DNA of 64,000 nucleotides from Bacteroidota bacterium (lineage in GTDB: Bacteria; Bacteroidota; Bacteroidia; Flavobacteriales; Flavobacteriaceae). Below, one piece after another: positions 7,911 to 14,910 of the stretch (position 1 is its first letter; the number at the start of each line of letters is the position of its first letter). The position numbers and the translations under genes are program-made. The notes under the pieces were generated by a model. That model was not told the origin of the DNA and did not search any database. It saw nothing but the letters and a program-made list of their open reading frames with translations. The stretch lies in assembly GCA_003650305.1 (NCBI GenBank), contig QMOV01000002.1:1-64000 (forward strand). The letters run 5' to 3'.

Positions 7911-8948
7911 ATGAAAATTCTTTTTTATGCTACGGCATTATCATTTGTTGGATCCTGTTCAACATTTAGCCATAACGAAAAAATTCAACAAATTAAAGAC
8001 AATATTATTATTGAGCAGCCTAATGAAATAATGGTTTATGCAAATACTATTACTGCAAAAGAATTAGAAAAACATTTATATACGTTTGCTTCAGATACAT
8101 TTCAAGGCAGGAAAGTAGGAAGCAAAGGTCAAAAACTTGCTGTAAATTTTCTTAAAAATTATTATATAAACGAAGATATTTCTTCTCCCATTGGTGAAAC
8201 AAATTACTTTCAAATAATACCAAAATCGTATCTAGGAGAAAAATATAACGCCTCCGAAAATGTTTTAGCATTTATTGAAGGTTCAAAAAAACCTGAAGAA
8301 GTTGTTATTATTTCGGCACATCATGATCACGAAGGTATAGAAGAAGATGGCAAAATTAATAATGGTGCAGACGACGATGGTTCAGGAACAGTAGCACTTT
8401 TAGAAATGGCTCAGGCATTTAAAAAAGCACAAAATGAAGGTTATGGACCAAAGCGTAGTATTCTGTTTTTGCATGTAACAGCCGAAGAAATTGGACTTCT
8501 AGGTTCGCGATATTATACACAAAATCCAGTATTTTCATTAGAAAACACAATAGCCAACCTAAATATTGACATGATTGGAAGGGTTGACAAATACCATAAA
8601 GAAAATACTAATTATATATACCTCATAGGAGCAGATAAATTAAGTACCGAATTACATAACATTTCTGAAACTGTGAACACAACCTTTTTTGATTTAGAAT
8701 TAGATTATAAATACAATGCCGAAAGTGACCACAATCGATATTATTATAGATCCGATCATTATAACTTTGTTAAAAAAGGTATTCCTATTATTTTTTATTT
8801 TAATGGAGAACATGAAGACTATCACCAGCCTACCGACACTGCAGACAAAATAAATTACCCTTTATTAGAAAAACGCACACGTTTAATTTTTGCTACTGCT
8901 TGGCAACTAGCCAATCAAGAGAAAGCAATTATTGTAGATCAATTTTAG
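7911..8948 (+). CDS. M28-family metallopeptidase lipoprotein, short form
   Basis: A 345-residue predicted lipoprotein (MKILFYATALSFVGSC, lipobox Cys16) with an M28 zinc aminopeptidase domain. Likely zinc ligands are visible in order: His in SAHHDH, Asp in NNGADDDGSG, the Glu pair in TAEEIGLLGS, Asp in NIDMIGR, and His in EDYHQPTDT. It lacks the protease-associated (PA) insert of its neighbour at 9046, jumping from the YFQ segment straight to ENVLAFIEGSKKPEEVV. Otherwise the two are close paralogues in tandem, so this copy is either a natural short form or has lost the insert. Likely role: trimming peptides in the periplasm or at the cell surface. Confidence 0.9.
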   Translation: MKILFYATALSFVGSCSTFSHNEKIQQIKDNIIIEQPNEIMVYANTITAKELEKHLYTFASDTFQGRKVGSKGQKLAVNFLKNYYINEDISSPIGETNYFQIIPKSYLGEKYNASENVLAFIEGSKKPEEVVIISAHHDHEGIEEDGKINNGADDDGSGTVALLEMAQAFKKAQNEGYGPKRSILFLHVTAEEIGLLGSRYYTQNPVFSLENTIANLNIDMIGRVDKYHKENTNYIYLIGADKLSTELHNISETVNTTFFDLELDYKYNAESDHNRYYYRSDHYNFVKKGIPIIFYFNGEHEDYHQPTDTADKINYPLLEKRTRLIFATAWQLANQEKAIIVDQF

Positions 8949-9045
8949 CTTATGTAACTTTATTATTAAAAACTGTTAAAAGAAACTATAACTTAATTTT
9001 ATACTCTTCTTTTTTGTATTATCGCGTACACTAATTTTTATTATA

Positions 9046-10620
9046 ATGAAAAAATTATTACTTCTTTTAGGAATTGCTATAGTTATAAACTCCTGTAATT
9101 CTTACAAAAATCACAACACTACTGCTGTAAAAAATACTGTTCCTGTAAATGTTACAGAATTTGCTAGTACAATTACTTCAGCCGAATTAAAAGACATGCT
9201 CTACACCTATGCTTCCGATGAGTTTGAAGGGCGTGAAACTGGTCAACCAGGACAGAAAAAAGCTGTCGAATATATTAAAAATCACTATGTAAATCTTGGG
9301 ATTTCTTCTCCAATTTCAAAAGATGACTATTTTCAAGAAGTCCCTTTACAAATAGTTAAAACACCAAAAACTACATTAACAGTAAACGGAACTACTTTCA
9401 AGTATTTTGATGATTATATTTCACTTACGGCTGCTCCAACTGGACAAATTAATGCCAGTGAAATTGTATATCTCGGTTATGGTATTGACCATGAAAATTA
9501 TAACGATTATAATGATATAGATATAAACGGAAAAATAGTAGTTGTAAAAGGAGGCGAACCAAAAAATGAAGATGGTACTTATAAAATAAGTGGTACTAAT
9601 GAAATTTCTAAATGGTCTAATGGGCGACAATCTTTATCGACCAAAAGAGATGCAGCCAAAAAACATGGTGCTAAAGCCATTTTTTTTATGGACAATGCAC
9701 TTTTTAACAGGTATTCTGGTTATTATAAAAGGTCAGCAAAAAATGGTGGAAGCAAAAGATTATCATTAATAAGCCAAGAGAAAGAAATTTATTCTTTTTT
9801 AATTAACGAAGGTTTAGGGAAAACCTTTGTTGAAAACATTGAAGATAATACAAACGTAGCTTCTGTTACCAGTAATTTAGCATTAAACTATGAAAGTGTT
9901 ACTGAAAAAACCTCCTCCGAAAACGTTCTGGCATATATAGTAGGTAGTGAGAAACCTAATGAGTACATAATTATTTCAGCGCATTTAGATCATACTGGTG
10001 TTCGCGATGGTGTTGTTTATAATGGTGCAGACGATGATGGATCTGGAACTGTTGCAATAATAGAAATTGCTGAAGCTTTTAAAGCTGCTGTTGATAAAGG
10101 TTATAAACCAAAACGATCTATTTTATTTTTACATGTTACAGGTGAAGAAAAAGGGTTATTAGGTTCTAGATATTATACTGATTATGACCCTATTATACCA
10201 CTAGAAAATACTGTAGCAAACTTAAATATAGATATGATTGGGCGTACAGATTCTAAACGTAAAGAAGGAAATCGAAACTATATCTATCTAATTGGAAGTG
10301 ATAGGTTAAGTACTGAATTGCACAATATTTCGGAAGAAGTAAACACAAAATACACCAATATAGAATTGGATTATAAATATAATGACGAAAACGATCCTAG
10401 TCGTTTTTATTATCGATCAGACCATTATAACTTTGCAAAAAACAATATTCCGGTTATATTTTATTTTAATGGTACACATGCCGATTATCATAAACCAACA
10501 GACACACCTGATAAAATTGAATATGACCTATTGGAAAATAGAGCTCGTTTAGTTTTTTATACAGCTTGGGAACTCGCAAATCGAGATAAAAGAATTATTG
10601 TAGATAAAGCTATTAACTAA
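9046..10620 (+). CDS. M28-family metallopeptidase lipoprotein with PA domain
   Basis: A 524-residue predicted lipoprotein (MKKLLLLLGIAIVINSC, lipobox Cys17). An N-terminal segment resembling its neighbour at 7911 leads into a protease-associated (PA) insert at roughly 105-285, followed by the M28 catalytic core. Likely zinc-site residues are His in SAHLDH, Asp in NGADDDGSG, Glu in TGEEKGLLGS, Asp in NIDMIGR and His in ADYHKPTDT. Expected to release amino acids from peptides at the cell surface or in the periplasm. It is the second of a tandem pair with a 97-base gap. A strong hairpin at 10627-10660 ends the unit. Confidence 0.92.
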   Translation: MKKLLLLLGIAIVINSCNSYKNHNTTAVKNTVPVNVTEFASTITSAELKDMLYTYASDEFEGRETGQPGQKKAVEYIKNHYVNLGISSPISKDDYFQEVPLQIVKTPKTTLTVNGTTFKYFDDYISLTAAPTGQINASEIVYLGYGIDHENYNDYNDIDINGKIVVVKGGEPKNEDGTYKISGTNEISKWSNGRQSLSTKRDAAKKHGAKAIFFMDNALFNRYSGYYKRSAKNGGSKRLSLISQEKEIYSFLINEGLGKTFVENIEDNTNVASVTSNLALNYESVTEKTSSENVLAYIVGSEKPNEYIIISAHLDHTGVRDGVVYNGADDDGSGTVAIIEIAEAFKAAVDKGYKPKRSILFLHVTGEEKGLLGSRYYTDYDPIIPLENTVANLNIDMIGRTDSKRKEGNRNYIYLIGSDRLSTELHNISEEVNTKYTNIELDYKYNDENDPSRFYYRSDHYNFAKNNIPVIFYFNGTHADYHKPTDTPDKIEYDLLENRARLVFYTAWELANRDKRIIVDKAIN

Positions 10621-10626
10621 AACTAA

Positions 10627-10660
10627 AAAAAGCCTATCAAAAAATTTTGAAAGGCTTTTT
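10627..10660. terminator. Bidirectional terminator between M28 gene and tRNA-His
   Basis: Arms AAAAGCCTATCAAAA and TTTTGAAAGGCTTTT pair with one mismatch around a very short loop, with A-rich and T-rich outer flanks. It lies 6 bases after the M28 stop and just after the 3' end of the oppositely oriented tRNA, so it can end transcription from both sides. Confidence 0.8.
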
Positions 10661-10665
10661 ATTTG

Positions 10666-10740
10666 GGTGGAAGATGGGGCTCGAACCCACGACCCTTGGT
10701 ACCACAAACCAATGCTCTAACCAACTGAGCTACAACCACC
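10666..10740 (-). tRNA. tRNA-His (anticodon GTG)
   Basis: Read on the minus strand, the sequence folds as a tRNA with an extra G at position -1 (base 10740) opposite C73, a mark of tRNA-His. It has T8, a D-arm (GCTCAGTTGGTTAGAGC), an anticodon stem TTGGT/ACCAA with loop TTGTGGT (anticodon GTG), and a T-arm GTGGG / TTCGAGC / CCCAT. The acceptor strands GTGGTTG and CTTCCAC leave two adjacent T-T mismatches at pairs 5-68 and 6-67, which is unusual. A full CCA is not encoded. A partial copy of the 5' half lies just upstream at 10777-10825. Confidence 0.9.
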
Positions 10741-10776
10741 ATTTAATTTTAAGATAAAACAAATTTTTCATCTTTG

Positions 10777-10825
10777 ATGCTCTAACCTCCCGATAGCTAT
10801 CGGGATGAGCTACAACCACCATTTA
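10777..10825 (-). pseudogene. Partial duplicate of the tRNA-His 5' half, split by an 18-base palindrome
   Basis: On the minus strand this repeats the leader, acceptor 5' strand and D-arm of the adjacent tRNA-His (ATGGTGGTTGTAGCTCA, then GGTTAGAGCAT). In place of three D-loop bases it carries the palindrome TCCCGATAGCTATCGGGA (10788-10805). The similarity stops before the anticodon arm. It cannot form a tRNA. Flanking bases on the leader side also match (ATTTAA then TTAAGAT), so the copied segment is about 35-40 bases. Confidence 0.75.
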
Positions 10826-10884
10826 AATTAAGATTGCAAATTTAAATTATTTCAAATGTTTAGCAAAGCCTTTTAGTAGATTTA

Positions 10885-11607
10885 TTATTTTAAATCGTAC
10901 AAACTATTTACAGCAATATTACGTTCTGCTGTAAATCCTTCACCATGCTCCACGCCTATTAATCGTCCTAAATCTCGTGCTCGATATTTAATACTATCAG
11001 TAAAATTTTTGGTAGAAATTGGAGTTTCAGGCGCTTTACTTTTAGAATCATAGAATTGTGTTTTATATGCTAAAACTGCCTGCATCTTTTTATCCATAAA
11101 TCCTGAAACATCAACCACAAAATCTGGTTCTAAATTTTTCCATTGTATATAATGGTATACATGTTTAGGTCGCCAAGGTTCTTGCCAACCAATTTCATCT
11201 TCACATTTTGTATCAATTTTTAAAAGACCGCTTAAAAAACAGGAGTCACTTACCAACTGGCTTCCTTTAGCATGGTCTATATGTCTATCTTCAATAGCAT
11301 TACAGAGTACAATATCTGGTTTAAACTTACGTATCATTTTTACAAGTTCAATTTGGTGTAGCTTATCATTAACCAAAAACCCATCAGCAAATTCCATATT
11401 AGTTCTCATGGCAACACCAAGAATTTTTGCTGCAACTTCCGATTCTTCATCTCTAGATTCGGCTGTACCACGAGTTCCTAATTCTCCTCTAGTTAAATCT
11501 ATTATACCAATTTTTTTACCATTGGCAATTTCTTTAGCTAAAGTAGCACCACAACCTAATTCTACATCGTCTGGATGTGATCCAAAGGCAAGTATATCTA
11601 ATTTCAT
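10885..11607 (-). CDS. bshB1: Bacillithiol biosynthesis deacetylase BshB1
   Basis: A 240-residue PIG-L/LmbE-family zinc deacetylase that matches BshB1 in length and motifs: MKLDILAFGSHPDDVELG (zinc motif HPDD at 11-14), TRGELGTRGTAESRDEE, EDRHIDHAKG (third zinc ligand) and the C-terminal GVEHGEGFTAERN. BshB removes the acetyl group from GlcNAc-malate in bacillithiol synthesis, in the cytoplasm. Other bsh genes are not in the window. It is followed on the same strand by the tRNA-His relic and tRNA-His, and lies downstream of a four-helix-bundle gene. Assignment to BshB1 rather than another LmbE subgroup rests on the TRGE...GTRG and EHGEGF segments. Confidence 0.88.
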   Translation of the reverse strand: MKLDILAFGSHPDDVELGCGATLAKEIANGKKIGIIDLTRGELGTRGTAESRDEESEVAAKILGVAMRTNMEFADGFLVNDKLHQIELVKMIRKFKPDIVLCNAIEDRHIDHAKGSQLVSDSCFLSGLLKIDTKCEDEIGWQEPWRPKHVYHYIQWKNLEPDFVVDVSGFMDKKMQAVLAYKTQFYDSKSKAPETPISTKNFTDSIKYRARDLGRLIGVEHGEGFTAERNIAVNSLYDLK

Positions 11608-11621
11608 TTCATATAAATTTT

Positions 11622-11649
11622 GAATTATTAATTAAGAATTACGAATTGT
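11622..11649 (-). repeat. Heptad array, 3' flank of four-helix-bundle gene 2
   Basis: In plus-strand reading, four 7-base units follow one another: GAATTAT, TAATTAA, GAATTAC and GAATTGT. They include the stop codon of the four-helix-bundle gene (11632-11634). A reverse-complement set lies on the other side of the gene at 11997-12024. Confidence 0.6.
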
Positions 11650-11985
11650 TTTTTGAATACTTCCTATAATTCGAAGTAGTTCATCTACATCTGATAACAG
11701 ATCTTTACTTTCTTCATCAGTAATATAATCTGTATCCTTTAATAAACGAATCCAATAATGTGTTTCCCTAGCTTCTTTATAAGAAATACTTAATTTGGCA
11801 TAAAAATCTTTTTTTGATTGTCCTCCTATTGCCTCTTCAATATTTGCTCCAATAGAAGTGCCTGAACGCAATAATTGTTTTGAAAGTATATATTCTTTCT
11901 TTTCTTTACATAAATATTGATGTAGTCTAACAATTTTTATAGCAAAAGCATAACTCTTTATTTGTACTACATTATCTTTTTTCAT
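11632..11985 (-). CDS. Four-helix-bundle protein, 23S rRNA intervening-sequence (IVP) type, copy 2
   Basis: A 117-residue paralogue of the protein at 489-839. It has the same layout: SYAFAIKIVRLHQYL, SKQLLRSGTSIGANIEEAIGG, KLSISYKEARETHYWIRLLKDT and a helical C-terminus. The GANIEEA core is closer to the family consensus than GALIREA in copy 1. Function unknown; members are small, probably oligomeric helical bundles. It stands between a PLP enzyme and bshB1, which are functionally unrelated to it, and is bracketed by inverted 7-base arrays. This supports an inserted cassette rather than an operon member. Confidence 0.87.
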   Translation of the reverse strand: MKKDNVVQIKSYAFAIKIVRLHQYLCKEKKEYILSKQLLRSGTSIGANIEEAIGGQSKKDFYAKLSISYKEARETHYWIRLLKDTDYITDEESKDLLSDVDELLRIIGSIQKTIRNS

Positions 11986-11996
11986 TAACTCTTTTC

Positions 11997-12024
11997 ATAA
12001 TTCTAAATTTGCAATTCCTAATTC
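11997..12024 (-). repeat. Heptad array, 5' flank of four-helix-bundle gene 2
   Basis: In plus-strand reading, four 7-base units: ATAATTC, TAAATTT, GCAATTC and CTAATTC. The last one contains the stop codon of the upstream PLP enzyme (12018-12020). The units are the reverse complement of those at 11622-11649. Confidence 0.6.
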
Positions 12025-13187
12025 ATTACTTTTTCAACAGAAATTTTAGCAAGTGCTTGTTCAATATCGTTAATAATATCTTTTTTATCTTCTATGCCAA
12101 CCGAAAAACGTAATAACCTGTCTGTTATGCCTTGTGTATCTCTTTCTTTTTGAGTTAATAACGCATGAGAAGCTATTGATGGCAATAACATCGTGCTTTC
12201 AACTCCTGCTAAACTCATGCAAGGTTTAATAAGTTTTAGTGCTTTTAAAAATGCTGAAGCATCTAAACCTTCAATTAATTCGAAAGATAGCATTGCTCCA
12301 AAATCCTTCATTTGCATTTTTGCCAATTTATAATCTGAATGCGATTTTAAACCAGGATAATATACCTTATCAATCAGTTTATGACGTTCCAAAAAAAGTG
12401 CTAACTTTTTAGCATTTCTGTTTTGTGCTTTTACTCGAATGCCTAAAGTTTTCATACTCCGTTCTAACAACCAAACTGTAAAATCGCTTAAGCTACCTCC
12501 AGTATTTTTGGCAAGGTTCCAAATAGTTTCTATGTGTTCTTGTGAAGAAGCAACTGCTCCTGCACAAATATCGCTATGACCTCCAAAATATTTAGTAGCA
12601 CTATGAATAACAATATCAATTCCAAAATCTATTGGGTTTTGTATTACAGGTGTAGCAAACGTATTGTCGATTACAGAAACAATTCCTTTTGAAATAGATA
12701 AATCGGCAATTGCTTTTAAATCTACAAGCTTTAATAATGGATTAGAAGGTGTTTCAATATAAATTAGTTTTGTATTGGGTTGAAGCACTTTCTCGAAATC
12801 GGAAAGTTTTAATCCTTCAGTAAATGTATATTCGATTTTATACCTATCAAATTGTTCTTCAACCAAATTACGGGTTCCACCATACAAATCTTTTTGTAGT
12901 ACAATATGATCTCCAGCACTTAAAAAAGCCATTAAAGTTGTACTAATTGCTGCCATACCTGAACCAAATATTAAAGCAGCTTCAGCATGCTCTAAAGCAG
13001 CAATCTTCTTAGATAAATACTCTTGATTTGGTGTGTTAAAATATCGAGGATAACGCAATACATCTACGTCTTCAAATTGATAAGATGTTGACAAATACAT
13101 TGGAGAAATCGCGCCTTTAAATTGCTCATCTTTAATTTCGCCAACGTGAGTGCAAACTGTGTTTAAACCTAATTTTTCTTTTGCCAT
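12018..13187 (-). CDS. Trans-sulfuration PLP enzyme (cystathionine gamma-synthase / lyase family)
   Basis: A 389-residue Cys/Met metabolism PLP enzyme. Seen in sequence: the cofactor lysine in HSATKYFGGHSD (Lys199), Asp in SVIDNTFATP (about 174) that holds the pyridine ring, the FGSGMAAI phosphate-binding turn near 75-80, and ETPSNPLL near 145. Members make or break cystathionine, or cleave methionine or homocysteine. Reading alone does not separate synthase, gamma-lyase and methionine gamma-lyase. The protein is cytoplasmic and normally tetrameric. It is transcribed toward the four-helix-bundle gene and has no pathway partner beside it; BshB1 nearby also relates to cysteine chemistry, but that link is weak. 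Confidence 0.88.
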   Translation of the reverse strand: MAKEKLGLNTVCTHVGEIKDEQFKGAISPMYLSTSYQFEDVDVLRYPRYFNTPNQEYLSKKIAALEHAEAALIFGSGMAAISTTLMAFLSAGDHIVLQKDLYGGTRNLVEEQFDRYKIEYTFTEGLKLSDFEKVLQPNTKLIYIETPSNPLLKLVDLKAIADLSISKGIVSVIDNTFATPVIQNPIDFGIDIVIHSATKYFGGHSDICAGAVASSQEHIETIWNLAKNTGGSLSDFTVWLLERSMKTLGIRVKAQNRNAKKLALFLERHKLIDKVYYPGLKSHSDYKLAKMQMKDFGAMLSFELIEGLDASAFLKALKLIKPCMSLAGVESTMLLPSIASHALLTQKERDTQGITDRLLRFSVGIEDKKDIINDIEQALAKISVEKVMN

Positions 13188-13293
13188 ATTCAGCCATTTT
13201 TTATGAATACTAAATTACAAAAACTTAATGTTTAATTTTTGTTTGATTTTAGTATTTTTTTCTATTCAATTTCACTTAAATAATAGGCAATAA

Positions 13294-14235
13294 TTATTTT
13301 ATTCTACTCAAATAAGCTTCGGCAGCAATATAGCCAAACCCAGCCCAATTTCCTTGCTCTATGAGTTGTTCAAAGATGACTCTTGCATATTCGGTATTAT
13401 CATTGTAGGCATACCAATTTCCTAAACCATAACGAATGGCTTCGGTTTCACCTAAAGAATCATTGCTTATTAATTGGTCTTCTGAAAGTATTTCTTTATA
13501 AAATAATAAAAGCCTATAATATGCCATGTTCTCAATAATATTCATACCCTCATGTATTGGGATCAATATGTTTTTTGCATCATCATTTTTATTCATTTGA
13601 CGCAAAATCATATACAACCAATGAGAAGTTGCCACGACCATATCATCGTTCTTTGAAACCAATAAACATTCTTGAAATGCAGTTAAAGCGTTCTCCAAAT
13701 CATCCTGCAAATAATAAGCTAATCCCAAATGATACCAAATATTAGTATGTAAAGTAGATACAGGAGTATTTAATCTATTCGGAATGCCATCAGGTTCTAT
13801 AACATCATCACTATTTTTTATTAGTATCGCTGCTTTGGAAAGGTCTAAAATAGCCTTATCTAGTTTTCTAGTGCTAATAAAGCGATGCCCACGATGTCTG
13901 TAAAATCTTGCATCTTCAGGAAATTTTAAGATGCCCTCACTAAAGATACCAATAGCAGCTTTATAATCTCCCAAATATGCTTGCCTACGTCCAAGCCATA
14001 TAATAAAATCAGCGTTCATTGGATTGCTTTTATAAGTGGACAAAGTGGAAAGATAATTAGCTATTTGTAGTGAATCTTGTTTTGGATTAACCTGTTGCCT
14101 TACTAAATCTTTACCCAATAACGATTTACCCTGAAGTGTATCAATCTTAACCGATTCCATATCAATGGGTTTGTTATATGGATTACAACTAAATAATATA
14201 GAAAGTGCAAAAGTGACAATTAGTATTTTTCTCAT
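13294..14235 (-). CDS. TPR-repeat lipoprotein
   Basis: A 313-residue predicted lipoprotein (MRKILIVTFALSILFSC, lipobox Cys17) with tetratricopeptide-like repeats. The helices at about 75-135 (YLGDYKAAIGIFSEGILKFP, RHRGHRFISTRKLDKAILDL) and 165-200 (YHLGLAYYLQDDLENALTAF) are typical. No catalytic motif is visible. Likely a periplasmic or membrane-associated scaffold. It stands alone between mscL and the PLP enzyme on the minus strand, with gaps of about 100 bases on both sides, so it is probably its own transcription unit. Exact role unknown. Confidence 0.8.
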   Translation of the reverse strand: MRKILIVTFALSILFSCNPYNKPIDMESVKIDTLQGKSLLGKDLVRQQVNPKQDSLQIANYLSTLSTYKSNPMNADFIIWLGRRQAYLGDYKAAIGIFSEGILKFPEDARFYRHRGHRFISTRKLDKAILDLSKAAILIKNSDDVIEPDGIPNRLNTPVSTLHTNIWYHLGLAYYLQDDLENALTAFQECLLVSKNDDMVVATSHWLYMILRQMNKNDDAKNILIPIHEGMNIIENMAYYRLLLFYKEILSEDQLISNDSLGETEAIRYGLGNWYAYNDNTEYARVIFEQLIEQGNWAGFGYIAAEAYLSRIK

Positions 14236-14330
14236 TTTTAAATATAATGATTTTACTATAAAACAATATTTTAGAAGATTTCATTATTTTAGAGTTATAA
14301 CTATCTTAACTCAACTTGAAGATATTGTAT

Positions 14331-14786
14331 TTATGTATTGTCATTTTGCTTCGCGATTAACAACTTATTCTGCTCTTCCATCAACTCAGTTAGTTTCGAT
14401 AAAAGTTCAATATCTTTTGGTGTAGCTACTGTAGTATCTTTAGTGTCTTGTGCTTTTTTATGCAAACGATTCATAAATTTAACCACAATAAAAATGGTAA
14501 AACCTATAATAATAAAATCTGTAAAGGCTTCCAATAGTGCACCAAAACCAATAGCTACCTCATCATAAAGTAAAATACCATCTGCATCTAAAACTGCATC
14601 ACGAAGTATTAAACGCTTGTCTTGTAAGTTGATACCTCCAGATAATAAGGACAATGGTGGTAATAATACTTTTTTAACCAATACCTCAATCACTTTATTA
14701 AAGGAAGCACCTATAATAATACCAATTGCCATATCCATCATATTGCCTTTTACAGCAAATTCTTTAAATTCTTTAAATAGTTTCAT
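14331..14786 (-). CDS. mscL: Large-conductance mechanosensitive channel MscL
   Basis: A 151-residue MscL. The N-terminal helix and first membrane segment read FKEFAVKGNMMDMAIGIIIGASFNKVI, with the conserved glycine/alanine packing pattern. A periplasmic loop follows (VLLPPLSLLSGG...), then the second membrane helix (FTDFIIIGFTIFIVVKFMNRL) and a charged C-terminal helix. The homopentamer opens under membrane tension to release solutes in hypo-osmotic shock. Length fits the family. A well-formed promoter is seen just upstream (14813-14843), so it is a single-gene unit. Confidence 0.95.
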   Translation of the reverse strand: MKLFKEFKEFAVKGNMMDMAIGIIIGASFNKVIEVLVKKVLLPPLSLLSGGINLQDKRLILRDAVLDADGILLYDEVAIGFGALLEAFTDFIIIGFTIFIVVKFMNRLHKKAQDTKDTTVATPKDIELLSKLTELMEEQNKLLIAKQNDNT

Positions 14787-14812
14787 GTGTAAATTTTTAT
14801 TGTTTCAATAAT

Positions 14813-14843
14813 CAAATATATTTGATTGTATTTGGAGTTCAAA
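14813..14843 (-). promoter_or_regulatory. Bacteroidota-type promoter of mscL
   Basis: On the minus strand there is TTTG (plus 14840-14843), then 19 bases, then TATATTTG (plus 14813-14820). This matches the Bacteroidota housekeeping consensus TTTG / TAnnTTTG. The -7 element lies 26 bases before the mscL ATG. Confidence 0.6.
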
Positions 14844-14910
14844 ATAGTTATAGACACAAAATTCTATGGAGAAGCTTTAAAACGAAGTCTTTCTTGGCTT
14901 ATAAAGAAAT

